From: Clostridia bacterium
Lineage (GTDB): Bacteria > Bacillota > Clostridia > Christensenellales > Maliibacteriaceae
Direction of reading: 5' to 3'
Assembly (NCBI GenBank): GCA_017431145.1
Contig: JAFRLQ010000127.1
Coordinates: 1 to 43,682 of the forward strand
DNA: 43,682 nucleotides
Positions 18,855-28,217 of this stretch are shown here, one piece after another (position 1 is the stretch's first letter; every line of letters begins with the position of its first letter). The position numbers and the translations under genes are program-made. The notes under the pieces are model-generated. The model did not search any database and was not told the DNA's origin. It was given only the letters and a program-made list of their open reading frames with translations.

Positions 18855-20042
18855 TTGATCATACCGAACAGGAATTACGCACAACTGAAGGATTCGTATC
18901 TGTTTTACCGGATCGCGCAGAAGACGAAGGCTTATCTGGAAGAGCATCCCGGGACGTATCTGTACCGCATGGGGATCGGAGATGTGTCACTGCCGCTCTG
19001 CAGCGCCGTGATCCGCGCGCTTCATGAAGCAGTGGATGATCAGGCCGTGAAAGAGCGTTTCCACGGATATATGCCAGAATGCGGCGCACCTTTTCTCCGG
19101 GAGGCAGTCGCGTCGCATTACCGCTCCCGCGGAGTCGGTGTGACGGCAGATGAAGTGTTCATTTCAAGCGGTGCGAGCGACGAACTGGGAGACATTCTGG
19201 ATCTGTTCGACAGATCATGCGGCGCGATGATCATTGAACCGGCGTATCCGGCCTATGTGGACGCAAGCGTGATCGCGGGAAGGAAGATCGTGCCGGTACC
19301 CGCGACGGAGGAAAACGGGTTTCTTCCTGAGCCGGATGAGGATCTTGAAGCGGATCTGCTCTATCTGTGCTCGCCGAACAACCCGACGGGCGCCGTGTTT
19401 CCGCGGGAGAAACTGCACAAGTGGGTGGACTGGGCGAACAGGCGCGGCGCGGTGATCCTTTTTGACGCGGCTTATGAGGCGTTTATCGAGGAGGAGAATC
19501 TGCCGAGAAGCATCTTCGAGATTGAAGGCGCAAAGACCTGCGCGATCGAGATCTGTTCGCTTTCCAAAACGGCAGGTTTCACGGGAACGCGTCTCGGGTA
19601 CACAGTCATTCCCGAGGAGCTTGAAAGAGGCGGGATGCGTTTCAATGACATGTGGGTGCGCAACCGCACGACAAAGACGAACGGCGTCTCCTACATCATT
19701 CAGAAAGGCGGAGCGGCCGTTTTCACAAAGGAAGGCCAGGAGCAGATCAGGGAGAACATCCGCGTCTACAAAAACAACGCGAGAGTCCTGATGGACGCGT
19801 TCGACCGTCTGGGCATCTGGTACACCGGCGGAAAAAACGCGCCGTATCTTTGGATCAGGTGCCCGGGTTACATGGGCAGCTGGGAATTCTTTGATTATCT
19901 GCTGGAGAAGATCCAGGTCATCGGTACGCCGGGCGAGGGATTCGGAGCCTGCGGGGAAGGGTATTTCCGGTTTTCGACGTTCGGCGATCCGGACGACACG
20001 AAAGAAGCCGCATCAAGAATCCTGGATCTTTTGTCGCAGTAA
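18855..20042 (+). CDS. dapL: LL-diaminopimelate aminotransferase
   Basis: This 395-residue class I/II PLP aminotransferase converts tetrahydrodipicolinate to LL-diaminopimelate with glutamate as amino donor, for lysine and peptidoglycan. Marks are GIGDVSLPL, the FHGYMPECGAPFLREAV segment, CSPNNPTGA and the PLP-lysine motif SLSKTAGFTGTR with K238. Length and N-terminus match DapL. The start is a TTG, supported by GGAGG eight bases upstream and by the lack of a nearby in-frame ATG. It closes the glutamine cluster; its amino donor, glutamate, is the product of the divergent glutamate synthase. A related aspartate-class aminotransferase is possible but less likely. Confidence 0.9.
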   Translation: MIIPNRNYAQLKDSYLFYRIAQKTKAYLEEHPGTYLYRMGIGDVSLPLCSAVIRALHEAVDDQAVKERFHGYMPECGAPFLREAVASHYRSRGVGVTADEVFISSGASDELGDILDLFDRSCGAMIIEPAYPAYVDASVIAGRKIVPVPATEENGFLPEPDEDLEADLLYLCSPNNPTGAVFPREKLHKWVDWANRRGAVILFDAAYEAFIEEENLPRSIFEIEGAKTCAIEICSLSKTAGFTGTRLGYTVIPEELERGGMRFNDMWVRNRTTKTNGVSYIIQKGGAAVFTKEGQEQIRENIRVYKNNARVLMDAFDRLGIWYTGGKNAPYLWIRCPGYMGSWEFFDYLLEKIQVIGTPGEGFGACGEGYFRFSTFGDPDDTKEAASRILDLLSQ

Positions 20043-20467
20043 ATCTTGCAACAGCGGTAAAACGCATACAAAATGCTAATGGATGTACGCCCTTGTCGGG
20101 AAAAAGAAAAATGAGTAAAAACGGAGGAAAAGCAATGGATTTCTCTGACGCAGAACAGCGAGAGACTGACAATTCCCATCACGCTGCACACAACAAACGG
20201 GAGTGTGATTCCCACTGTTCGTATGCATAAGGATGCTGTCGTCGTGATTCCCTGCACATGAGAACAATGCACCTGCGGGGTTGAAATACTGAGAATGGGG
20301 AAAGTGTTTTTGCCATAGCGTTTTCCTTTCACTGTGACAACAGAATGGATAAAACGAATAGCCTATATCCGGTGATAACAGAGACAATAAGAATATCAGA
20401 ATAATGTATTCCATAACGCAAAACATACAGTTTACGGTACATATTCGGGAAGCGAGCGGGAGTAAGA
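20043..20467. other. Intergenic stretch with no convincing gene
   Basis: These 425 bp lie between dapL and the terminator of the rhamnosidase operon. They contain one short frame with a ribosome site (20135-20230, listed separately) and otherwise no recognisable coding or RNA feature. No dapL terminator is evident in the first 100 bp, so the dapL transcript may run to the bidirectional hairpin at 20468-20525. Confidence 0.5.
20135..20230 (+). CDS. Possible 31-residue ORF, doubtful
   Basis: ATG 20135 follows GGAGGAAAAGC with good spacing; an in-frame ATG also exists at 20111. The product (MDFSDAEQRETDNSHHAAHN, then 11 more residues ending in SYA) resembles nothing I know. The +1 frame from about 20166 reads as a plausible beta-rich peptide (LTIPITLHTTNGSVIPTV), so this may be the frameshifted remains of a longer gene, not a real small protein. 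Confidence 0.2.
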   Translation: MDFSDAEQRETDNSHHAAHNKRECDSHCSYA

Positions 20468-20525
20468 ACAACCAAAAAACGATGTAAACGACAACTGACG
20501 ATCGTTTGCATCGTTTTTTGGTTGT
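20468..20525. terminator. Bidirectional intrinsic terminator
   Basis: The arms ACAACCAAAAAACGATG (20468-20484) and CATCGTTTTTTGGTTGT (20509-20525) are perfect complements. The stem continues as AAACGA paired with TCGTTT after a T/G mismatch. A and T runs on either side allow function in both directions. It ends the rhamnosidase operon and probably also stops readthrough from dapL. Confidence 0.85.
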
Positions 20526-20526
20526 G

Positions 20527-23073
20527 TTATTCTTCGACAAAACGGTGTGTCCCGGGTCTGACCTTCTCGGTCCTGCCGCTGGGAAGAAGGATACTGGCTT
20601 CGCAGTTTGCTGGAACAGTGATGGTATAGACGGTCTTTCCGTCGCTGCGCTCCCACGCGCTTTCGATCCTGCCAAAGATGCTGAGGTAAGAGGCGCCTGC
20701 ACGGGTGAACGATCCTCCGGGAAGCGGCGTGACCGTGAAACGGTTCTCTCCGTCCAGGCGGATGCCGCACATGCTTTGGAACAGCCACTCCACCACGGCG
20801 CCTTTGGAGTAATGATTCAGGGAACCGATCCCGCTCTGCGTGCTGTCGGGACCTGCCCAGTCCTCCCAGATCGTCGTAGCGCCGGCCTTTGGCATGGAGA
20901 GCCATCCGGGGATCTGTTCGTTTTCAAGAAGACGGTAGGCCGCTTCCTTATCGATCGAGGAGAGGACATAGAGGATCAGCGGTGTGGAAAGGAACCCCGT
21001 TCCGAGTTTCCAGTCATAATGCCCCAACGCTTCGATCAGGCGCTTTTTCGCAAATGCGGTCTGTTTTTCGTCAAGCAGATTGAAATACAGAGATCTTACC
21101 AGACGCGCCTGACGGTCGGTGTCGAGCGTGTACGATTCTGTTTCGACCAGTTCCCGGTAGGCTTTCGCGCAGCCGTCGCTGAATTTTTGAAACTCGGCGG
21201 CGTCTTCTTCTTTTCCGAGCTTTTCTGCGATTTTTGCCATCAGACCCAGCACATGGGAGGTGTAGGCGGTGGAGACCTCCGGATGCGGCGCGACAAAGTC
21301 CTGCCAGCGGAATCCGCCACTTACGTCCGCGGGCTCCGCCCATTCGCCGTAACTTTGACCGATATTGACGAAGTACTTCCGGTTCTTCTTGGAGAGCCTG
21401 ATCCGCTCGGCGAAAAGAGGCATGCGTTTCCCGCAGCGCTTTTCCATGAAACGCGCGTAGCGCGCCATGCCTTCGTAAAAGTCTTCAAGGATCGCGTCGT
21501 CTCTGAATATCTCAGCATAGCGCCACGGGATGAGGACGCCTGCGTCCGCCCATCCGACGGATCCGTTCATCGTGCGCATGTAAAAGTCCGCGCCGCCGTC
21601 TGGAACGATATGGGGAAGACGTCCGCTCTTTTTCTGCCAGTCGTACATGTCGCGTACGTACTTTTTCGCGAACGGGGCGAAATCGAAAAGATAGGAGGCC
21701 GTCGTGAAGAACAGCTGCGCGTCGCCGGTCCAGCCGTGCCGCTCGCGGGTGGGGCAGTCGGTGGGGATATCCAGATGATTGCTCTTGGCGGACCAGACGG
21801 TCGCGTCGAAGAATCGGTTCAGCAGTTCGTTCGAACAGGAGAACACGCCTGTTCGCTCCAGATCGGAATACACGGCGACGGATTCGATCTTATCCGCCTC
21901 AAGATCCACATCCGTTTCCACTTCGGCGTAACGGAAACCGAACACGGCGAACGTCGTGCTGTATTCGTTGAGACCTTCCCTGCAGGTGTAATCGATTTTC
22001 TGCAGCGGTGTGGTATGCTTGCCGCTGGTAAGCTGGATGTTCTTCTGCGTGAGATTCCCGTCTTTGTCCAGCATTTCGCCGAAGCGCCAGATCATGCGCT
22101 GCCCCTGTTTCGCCGCAAGGCTGAAGCGCACGTAGCCCGCGATGTTCTGGCCGAAATCTAGAAGTTTTTTTCCGTTCGGCGCGTCTGTGATGACGGGCCG
22201 GAACGTCTCGTGTTCTGTTACGGGCACGTTGTTGGACGCGGAGGGAACGATTGCGTGTCCTGTTTCCCTCGCATGACCCGAATAGGAGGGGACGCGGGAA
22301 GCGTCGACGGTCTCGCCGTTCTTGTTGTCCGCAAAACGGATCGGCCCGTCATCTGACCACTGCCAGGTCCGGTCGGTCACGACCGTTTTCTGGGAATCGT
22401 CCTCGAATGTGATCTCCAGCTGCATCAGAAGTTTTGTCCTCGTGCCGTACTGGTTCCTGCGGCCCCAGGCGCCGCAGCTTCCGCGGTACCATCCGTCGCC
22501 CAGCTGCGCGGTGAGCACGTTTTTTCCCTTCCGCAGCAGATCCTTCACATCGTACGTCTGGTACTGCACGCGTTTTCTGTAGTCCGTATATCCCGGCGCG
22601 AGACAGAAGTTTCCGATCTTCTGTCCGCCCAGACGTGTCTCGTAAAGACCGCACGCCGTGGCGTACAGCCGCGCAGAACGCACAGGCTTTTCCACTGTGA
22701 ATTCTTTGCAGAAACAGTCGGCGGGATAGCGTTTTTTCCTGTTTACGGGATAGTCGCCCGAGATCCACTTCGCTTTCCAGTCGGATGGCTGAAGAAGGCC
22801 TGCCTCGAAGAAGCCTTCGCTCCATTCGCCTGGCGCATCATTTTCGTCCCAGAGCCGGATCTTCCAGTTCACGCGCTCGCGGGAAAGGAGCGCCCCGGGG
22901 TATGCGGCGTGCATGACGCCGCTGTTCACCTTGCCGCTTTGCCATTGATCCGTGACGATCTCATAGGCGGTCTGTTTCATGCCGCCTTCACAGTTCCACA
23001 TCAAAACAGGATGCGGAACATCGATGCCCAGAGGATCAAAGAGGTGTTCGGTTTTCAGTCGGACTGCTTGCAT
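20527..23073 (-). CDS. Alpha-L-rhamnosidase, GH78 family
   Basis: This 848-residue enzyme has no signal peptide and so should act on imported rhamnosides in the cytoplasm. Beta-sandwich domains at the N-terminus are followed by an (alpha/alpha)6 barrel. The catalytic region reads DIPTDCPTRERHGWTGDAQ near residues 435-453, with E444 as probable general acid, and ATTIWEDW near 725 carries the second carboxylate. A C-terminal beta domain closes the protein. It is the last gene of a minus operon after a GPH symporter and a GH3 enzyme. The start ATG follows AAAGGAAACC. The substrate is probably a rhamnosylated plant glycoside such as a flavonoid or saponin. Confidence 0.92.
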   Translation of the reverse strand: MQAVRLKTEHLFDPLGIDVPHPVLMWNCEGGMKQTAYEIVTDQWQSGKVNSGVMHAAYPGALLSRERVNWKIRLWDENDAPGEWSEGFFEAGLLQPSDWKAKWISGDYPVNRKKRYPADCFCKEFTVEKPVRSARLYATACGLYETRLGGQKIGNFCLAPGYTDYRKRVQYQTYDVKDLLRKGKNVLTAQLGDGWYRGSCGAWGRRNQYGTRTKLLMQLEITFEDDSQKTVVTDRTWQWSDDGPIRFADNKNGETVDASRVPSYSGHARETGHAIVPSASNNVPVTEHETFRPVITDAPNGKKLLDFGQNIAGYVRFSLAAKQGQRMIWRFGEMLDKDGNLTQKNIQLTSGKHTTPLQKIDYTCREGLNEYSTTFAVFGFRYAEVETDVDLEADKIESVAVYSDLERTGVFSCSNELLNRFFDATVWSAKSNHLDIPTDCPTRERHGWTGDAQLFFTTASYLFDFAPFAKKYVRDMYDWQKKSGRLPHIVPDGGADFYMRTMNGSVGWADAGVLIPWRYAEIFRDDAILEDFYEGMARYARFMEKRCGKRMPLFAERIRLSKKNRKYFVNIGQSYGEWAEPADVSGGFRWQDFVAPHPEVSTAYTSHVLGLMAKIAEKLGKEEDAAEFQKFSDGCAKAYRELVETESYTLDTDRQARLVRSLYFNLLDEKQTAFAKKRLIEALGHYDWKLGTGFLSTPLILYVLSSIDKEAAYRLLENEQIPGWLSMPKAGATTIWEDWAGPDSTQSGIGSLNHYSKGAVVEWLFQSMCGIRLDGENRFTVTPLPGGSFTRAGASYLSIFGRIESAWERSDGKTVYTITVPANCEASILLPSGRTEKVRPGTHRFVEE

Positions 23074-23094
23074 GACGGTTTCCTTTCAGGTTGT

Positions 23095-24621
23095 TTATTC
23101 GGCGGTTCTTTCCTCATGCCGCGCCTTTATTTCGGCCTGTTTTCCGGTCAGATCCTTCTCCACATTGAGGAACCAGAGGATCACGACCAGCGCGATGCCG
23201 GTAAAGACCTCAAGACCGACGAAAGCAAAGGAGATGACCCAGTAGACGCTTGAAGGCTGTTTCAGCGCGACGGTCAGCACGCCGTCCGCGGCAGGCCTGA
23301 GCGCTTCAAGCGCGAGCTGCGGGGTCCACCCATGCTGTGTGAGGACAGCGGACGCCTCCGCGGCGCTCTTCGCGGTAAACGGGGCGAGATATCCGGCTTT
23401 GGCCAGCATCGAGTTGAATACGCCTGTCATGATGCCGACCATCGCGACGGCGATGATGTTGTAGATGCTCATGGCCGCGCCGTCTATGCGAAGATCCGTC
23501 TTCCACTCCACGTGATCCAGACAGTCGGCAAACAGCGCCATGAAGACGTACGCGCACGGAAGCCCGCCGATATTCTTGATGAACTGGCCGATCAGGACCA
23601 TGACGAGATTACGGCTGAAGATCCAGCAGAGCAGAGAGCCCGCTGCATAGAGGATGAAACCGATCATCGTGACGTTGCGCTTGCCGAACTTTTTGGCCAG
23701 CGGCCAGACGGCGAAGATGCCGATGCCCATGGGAATGCCACCGATCACGGAAACGAGCATCTGCGTGATGCCGTCGTTGTAGGTGCCCAGCACATAGTTG
23801 CAGTAGTAGACCAGACCCAGGTTCTTCAGCGTCGTACCGATCGTATAGATGAGGAAATAAGCGTACATGAGGAGCATGTATCTGTCCGTGAAAAGGATCT
23901 TCATCTGTTTGACGAACGGAAGATCCGTCGTTTCTCCGGCTTCCGCCGCTTCTTCCGTAACGCGTTCCTTGGTGAAGAAGTATTCCAGAAGCGTCAGCGG
24001 CAACGCGAGGATCGACAGAACGGACATCAGGGTGATCCACTTGATCTTGTCTACGCCGATGATCGGCATGACGACCATCGGGAAGACCAGCGCGACCAGA
24101 ATGCCGCTCATCATGATCGTGGTGATTTGGTTGAAGACGGACAGACCCCCGCGCGCCTTGCTGTCGCGCGTGGACAGGGGCACCATCAGGTTGTGCGACA
24201 TGTTGAAGATCGTGTAGGCGAAGGAATAGAACAGGTTGTAGGAGATCATGACCCAGATCGCCTTCACGGTATCGCCGGCGTTCGGCACGGTGAAAAGCAG
24301 GATCCCTGTGACCGGTACGAGGAACGCGGAAAGGAACAACCAGGGACGCGCCTTGCCTTCCTTCGTCCGCGTACGGTCGATGACCTGTCCCATAACGATG
24401 TTCGTGATCGCGTCGATGATCTTGGAGACGATGGGGAAGACCGTGAGGAACAGACCACCCCAAAGCGGCGTCAGGTTCAGTACGTCCGTATAGTAGACGT
24501 TGAGGTATGTGGCGAGCACCGCGTTCAGAAGCAGTGCGCCCGCGGGCCCGAGAAGATATCCGAGCCATTTTTCCTTTCTGGATACTTCGAGGGACCGGAC
24601 AAGGCTGGAAGGCAGTTTCAT
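23095..24621 (-). CDS. GPH-family glycoside:cation symporter (MFS)
   Basis: This 508-residue protein has about twelve membrane helices in two halves. The GPH (melibiose carrier, MFS_2) pattern is visible: [20 protein letters not shown] after the second helix, and [11 protein letters not shown] and [10 protein letters not shown] in the middle. It imports glycosides or sugars with Na+ or H+. It starts 3 nt beyond the stop of the GH3 gene, with AAGGAGGAATAACCC as ribosome site, and ends 21 nt before the rhamnosidase. The enzymes on both sides indicate a rhamnose-containing glycoside as cargo, which is inference. Confidence 0.9.
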   Translation of the reverse strand: MKLPSSLVRSLEVSRKEKWLGYLLGPAGALLLNAVLATYLNVYYTDVLNLTPLWGGLFLTVFPIVSKIIDAITNIVMGQVIDRTRTKEGKARPWLFLSAFLVPVTGILLFTVPNAGDTVKAIWVMISYNLFYSFAYTIFNMSHNLMVPLSTRDSKARGGLSVFNQITTIMMSGILVALVFPMVVMPIIGVDKIKWITLMSVLSILALPLTLLEYFFTKERVTEEAAEAGETTDLPFVKQMKILFTDRYMLLMYAYFLIYTIGTTLKNLGLVYYCNYVLGTYNDGITQMLVSVIGGIPMGIGIFAVWPLAKKFGKRNVTMIGFILYAAGSLLCWIFSRNLVMVLIGQFIKNIGGLPCAYVFMALFADCLDHVEWKTDLRIDGAAMSIYNIIAVAMVGIMTGVFNSMLAKAGYLAPFTAKSAAEASAVLTQHGWTPQLALEALRPAADGVLTVALKQPSSVYWVISFAFVGLEVFTGIALVVILWFLNVEKDLTGKQAEIKARHEERTAE

Positions 24622-24624
24622 GGG

Positions 24625-26754
24625 TTATTCCTCCTTGGGAAGCTTGGGTACGCGTATCTTTTTCATAAAGCAGCCGGCGCCGCGGATCAGATGTCCGTTG
24701 GCAAACTGCGTGAAGCCCCGCGCGAAGTTATACGGGAAAGCGCTGCCTGCGGACATGGAAAGCGAGCGTGTGGAGTTGCTTTCCATGATGCGGCGCAGAA
24801 ACTGCGCGCCTTTTCTCATGTTGTCCTTTTCGGGACCGTCCGGCATCTTTGCCGCTTTCTTCTCCAGTTTTTTGGGGACGGACATCAGTGCGTTGAAAAG
24901 GATGCGCCCCATGAAGGTCTTTTGGAAATCGCTCAGCCGGGACTCGGTCGTCAGAGGGAAGCGGGGCGGCTCTTCGGGCATATCATATGTATTTGGATAC
25001 ACCGTTTCTTTTTCCTCTTCCATGGTGATTGTGACGGTCTTCGCTTCTCCGGGCGCGAGGAAGACCTTTTGGAAACCCCTGAGTTTTCCCTCAAGGAACA
25101 GCATGCAGACTTCCGCGCCAGGCACGGCGCCGGTATTGGCGACACGCTGTGAATAAGTGTTTCCGTCACGTTCCCATTCGCCGTGGGAGAAGGTCGTGTA
25201 GGAAAGTCCGTATCCGAAGGGGAATCGAACGGGAATGCCGCGTTTCTGATACCAGCGGTAGCCGATGGCGCATCCTTCTTCATAGATCTCGTTGATCCCT
25301 TTGCCGAACGTCTCTGCCGCGGGAGCGTCTTCATAACACAGCGGCCATGTTTCGGCGAGTTTTCCGGAAGGGTTCTTTTCGCCAAAAAGGAGCCGGCAGA
25401 CGGCGGTGCCACCGCTTTGGCCGGGAAGATACATGTTGAGGATCGCATCCACCCTGTCGAAGAAGGGAAGCTCCACGGGGGACCCGCCGAACAGCACGAC
25501 CACGGTCTTTTTTCTTTTTTCTGAAAGGCTTTCGATCAGACGCAGCTGATCGTCCGGCAGACGCATATGCTCGCGGTCGCCGCCTTCGGATTCGTATTCG
25601 TCCGTGAGCCCAGCGAAGATGAGGACCGTGTCACTTTCCTCAAGGGAAACGCTTTGAATGCCGCGCGCGTCGAACGCGTCCTTCGGAGAGGTGACTTTCG
25701 TCGGATGGATCATGGAGCTGCCCGCTCCCTGATACCGCATGTTTTCAAAAAGACTGCCTGTGATATGCAGTTTTTCGGTTCCTTTGAGCGGCAGCGTGCC
25801 GTCGTTCTTGAGAAGCACCGCGCAGTCCGCCGCGATCTCGGCGGCCAGTTCATGGTGCGCGTCCCAGTCGACAGGCGCGGGATCCGCGCTCTGAACGTAC
25901 CGGTCCACCCAGCGCAGGATGTTGCGGCAGGCGTTGTCCAGATCCTCCATGGGGAGAGAACCGTCCGACACCGCGTCCAGGATCTGTCTTCTGCACCAGG
26001 CGGTGTCGCCCGGCATCTCCAGGTCAAGACCCGCTCTAAGACCGGCGACGCGGTCGCGCGTCGCGCCCCAGTCGGTCATGACCACGCCGTCGAAGCCCCA
26101 TTCGTCTCTCAGCACGTCGGTCAGAAGCCATTTGTTTTCGGAGCAATACGTCCCGTTGATGCGGTTGTAGGCACACATCACCGTGGCGGGTTTGGCGTGC
26201 TTCACAACGTATTCGAAGGGCTTCAGGTACAGGTTGCGGATCGTGTTTTCGGAGGCCGCGGAATTGCCCATGAAGCGCCAGTTTTCGGAGTTGTTCATGG
26301 CGAAGTGCTTCAGCGATACGCCGACACCGCGGCTCTGGATCCCCTCGACTTCGGCGGCACCCATGACGCCGGAAAGGTACGGATCTTCGCTGAAGTATTC
26401 AAAGTTTCTGCCGCAGAGGGGATTGCGCTTGAGGTTCACGCCGGGACCAAGCAGCGTGTGCACGCCGTAATGGCGGCATTCCTCTGCGATGGCTTCGCCC
26501 ATCCTGCGCAGGTTTTCCGGATCCCATCCAGAGGCGGTCGTGACGGCTGTCGGAAACGCGGTGGCGGGCTCGCTCTGCGAAACGCCATTGTCCCCGGAGC
26601 CAATCTGTTTGCGCAGCCCGTGCGGACCGTCCGACATGCAAAGGGACGGCACGTTCAGGCGCGGGATCGGGTTCGTGTACATGAAGTCCGTGCCGGAGAC
26701 CAGCGCGGCTTTCTCCTCCACGGTCATCTCCTTCAGGATCTTTTCGATCTCCAT
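24625..26754 (-). CDS. GH3 beta-glycosidase (beta-glucosidase-like)
   Basis: This protein of about 709 residues is a retaining exo-glycosidase. The N-terminal barrel shows MSDGPHGLRK, LGPGVNLKRNPLCGRNFEYF, KHFAMNN and the nucleophile Asp in GVVMTDWGA (about residue 228). The second alpha/beta domain and a fibronectin-III-like domain follow. An extra, mostly helical tail of about 100 residues (from SDFQKTFMG) is typical of some clostridial GH3 enzymes. No signal peptide is present, so it is intracellular. I prefer ATG 26754 over TTG 26760 because AGGAG then lies 10 nt away. It is the first gene of the operon controlled from the divergent AraC region. Confidence 0.9.
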   Translation of the reverse strand: MEIEKILKEMTVEEKAALVSGTDFMYTNPIPRLNVPSLCMSDGPHGLRKQIGSGDNGVSQSEPATAFPTAVTTASGWDPENLRRMGEAIAEECRHYGVHTLLGPGVNLKRNPLCGRNFEYFSEDPYLSGVMGAAEVEGIQSRGVGVSLKHFAMNNSENWRFMGNSAASENTIRNLYLKPFEYVVKHAKPATVMCAYNRINGTYCSENKWLLTDVLRDEWGFDGVVMTDWGATRDRVAGLRAGLDLEMPGDTAWCRRQILDAVSDGSLPMEDLDNACRNILRWVDRYVQSADPAPVDWDAHHELAAEIAADCAVLLKNDGTLPLKGTEKLHITGSLFENMRYQGAGSSMIHPTKVTSPKDAFDARGIQSVSLEESDTVLIFAGLTDEYESEGGDREHMRLPDDQLRLIESLSEKRKKTVVVLFGGSPVELPFFDRVDAILNMYLPGQSGGTAVCRLLFGEKNPSGKLAETWPLCYEDAPAAETFGKGINEIYEEGCAIGYRWYQKRGIPVRFPFGYGLSYTTFSHGEWERDGNTYSQRVANTGAVPGAEVCMLFLEGKLRGFQKVFLAPGEAKTVTITMEEEKETVYPNTYDMPEEPPRFPLTTESRLSDFQKTFMGRILFNALMSVPKKLEKKAAKMPDGPEKDNMRKGAQFLRRIMESNSTRSLSMSAGSAFPYNFARGFTQFANGHLIRGAGCFMKKIRVPKLPKEE

Positions 26755-26828
26755 CAGCAATACACTCCTGTCTGATCGTCTGTCGTGATGCGCGGAGACG
26801 CAGCCCGCCCATCCTTTTCTTTATCCTG

Positions 26829-26834
26829 ATTATA
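26829..26834 (-). promoter_or_regulatory. -10 element of the GH3-symporter-rhamnosidase operon
   Basis: The minus strand reads TATAAT at 26834-26829. The -35 position (about 26852-26857, minus TACAGA/ATACAG) is poor, as expected for an activator-dependent promoter. The two AraC-like direct repeats begin directly upstream of that -35 position. Confidence 0.6.
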
Positions 26835-26856
26835 CGATGTCTGTTTCTACTCTGTA

Positions 26857-26885
26857 TTGCATAATCGTAAGATGTTTCGCATAAT
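26857..26885 (+). promoter_or_regulatory. Promoter of the divergent araC-type gene
   Basis: TTGCAT (26857-26862), a 17-nt spacer and CATAAT (26880-26885), giving a short leader before ATG 26908. Both promoter hexamers are embedded in the direct repeats, so a protein bound there would be expected to repress this promoter. Confidence 0.6.
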
Positions 26886-26890
26886 AGTAA
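26859..26890. repeat. Direct repeats GCATAATnGTAA, probable AraC-family operator
   Basis: GCATAATCGTAA (26859-26870) and GCATAATAGTAA (26879-26890) are direct repeats 20 bp apart, close to two helical turns, as is usual for AraC-family dimers. They lie between the divergent promoters of the regulator and the glycoside operon, adjacent to the weak -35 of the latter. Confidence 0.6.
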
Positions 26891-26907
26891 TGAAAGGGTG
26901 ATCGGAT

Positions 26908-28107
26908 ATGGGAGAATACGATCTGAGATATATCACACGGTCTGTCGGGGCGCTGTCCGGAGTGCCTGTGCGGCTTTATGAAAAGGGGACGCGCACATAT
27001 GCGTGGTTTCCGGCGCAGCTGCCCAAAGACCCGGTGGAACGCTGGCGCGGCGAGATCTTTTCACTTACCGGACACGTGGGGTATTTTGTCACGCCCCAGT
27101 TCCATTACTACGGTGTACTGCACGCAGGCGACGCTGCGATCGTGCTGGGACCCACTGCGCAGGTCGCGACGGGAGAACAGGAACTGCGGCGCCTCGCGTT
27201 TGAGCTGGACGTGCCGAGGGAAGAAGTTCCGTCGTTTGTTTCGGGCATGAACGCGATCGCGCATCTTGCCGCGGAAACGCTGCTGCAGCTGATTTGCACC
27301 TTCAACCACTTTCTGAACGGCGGCGAGACCCTCAGCATCTCCGACGTGGCGATCCTGAGCGAGGAGCAGGAACGCATCAAGACGCATGTGGAGACAAGAC
27401 GCACGCAGAGGACCTATGAGGAAGAACGGGAAAGAAACGAGGCGCACAATACGCTTGCCATGGAAGAGGCGCTGATGCAGATCATCCGAAGAGGCGACAG
27501 CGGAACGCTGAAGGACTGGATCTCCTCCGCGCCTGCGATCCGCGGCGGCACGATCGCGCCTGATCAACTGAGGCAGCTGAAGAACACCTTTATCGTCTCC
27601 GTGACTCTGGCGTCGCGCGCGGCGATCCGCGGCGGGATGAGCGAGGACGACGCCTTCTCGCTGTCAGACGGCTACATCCGGCGCGCCGAGGTGCTGTCCG
27701 ACCACGTCCGGATCATGAACCTGCAGTATCAGATGATCCTGGAATTCACGGAGCAGGTGGAGAAACTGCACAGGGGTCGGTATCCGACCCGCCTTGCGAC
27801 AGACGTCGCCAATTACGTGCGGCATCATCTGTCCGAACCGGTGAGCGCAGAGAAAATGGCGGAATCCTTTTTCATGAGCCGGCCGTATCTGTCGGCGAAA
27901 TTCAAAAAGGAGACGGGGGAGACCCTGACCGATTTCATCCTCAGGGAAAAGACGGAGGAGGCGAAGCGGCTGCTGCGCTATTCGGACAAGACCGTGACGG
28001 CGATCGGCGCGTACCTGGGATTCTCTTCGGCTGCGCACTTTTCGCGCGTGTTCAAGAAATATGCGCAGGTCACGCCGAGCGAATACCGGGAGAGGATCGG
28101 AAAATGA
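26908..28107 (+). CDS. AraC-family transcriptional regulator
   Basis: This 399-residue protein has an N-terminal sensor-like region of about 150 residues that I cannot assign, a helical linker rich in charged residues, and a C-terminal AraC double helix-turn-helix (about residues 300-395). The recognition signature is MAESFFMSRPYLSAKFKKE and GFSSAAHFSRVFKKYAQVTPSEYR. It is divergent from the GH3-symporter-GH78 operon and is probably its activator, with autoregulation through the repeats at 26859-26890. The inducer is likely a sugar or glycoside, by inference. The ATG follows AAAGGGTGAT. Confidence 0.9.
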   Translation: MGEYDLRYITRSVGALSGVPVRLYEKGTRTYAWFPAQLPKDPVERWRGEIFSLTGHVGYFVTPQFHYYGVLHAGDAAIVLGPTAQVATGEQELRRLAFELDVPREEVPSFVSGMNAIAHLAAETLLQLICTFNHFLNGGETLSISDVAILSEEQERIKTHVETRRTQRTYEEERERNEAHNTLAMEEALMQIIRRGDSGTLKDWISSAPAIRGGTIAPDQLRQLKNTFIVSVTLASRAAIRGGMSEDDAFSLSDGYIRRAEVLSDHVRIMNLQYQMILEFTEQVEKLHRGRYPTRLATDVANYVRHHLSEPVSAEKMAESFFMSRPYLSAKFKKETGETLTDFILREKTEEAKRLLRYSDKTVTAIGAYLGFSSAAHFSRVFKKYAQVTPSEYRERIGK

Positions 28108-28144
28108 CAGGACAGATCTCTTTTCCCAAACGGTGAAATGCGCA

Positions 28145-28194
28145 TATAATAGTGGAAAGAGGACGAAGCGGCGGTGCGGACCGGAATGCGCCGC
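28145..28194 (+). promoter_or_regulatory. Promoter and leader hairpin before the zinc-ribbon gene
   Basis: TATAAT at 28145-28150 has a weak -35 (TTTCCC, 28122-28127) at 17-nt spacing. In the leader GCGGCG (starting near 28169) can pair with CGCCGC (near 28190). No U-run follows, so this is a leader structure, not a terminator. Confidence 0.45.
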
Positions 28195-28217
28195 TGACAA
28201 CAGGAGGAGAACGAAAC

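Noticed and set aside
20506-22161. Plus-strand frame of 551 codons opposite the rhamnosidase
   Set aside because: Antisense shadow; the minus-strand GH78 motifs are unambiguous.
23332-25152. Plus-strand frame of 606 codons opposite the symporter and GH3 genes
   Set aside because: It spans two real genes antisense and has extreme Asp/Arg/His content.
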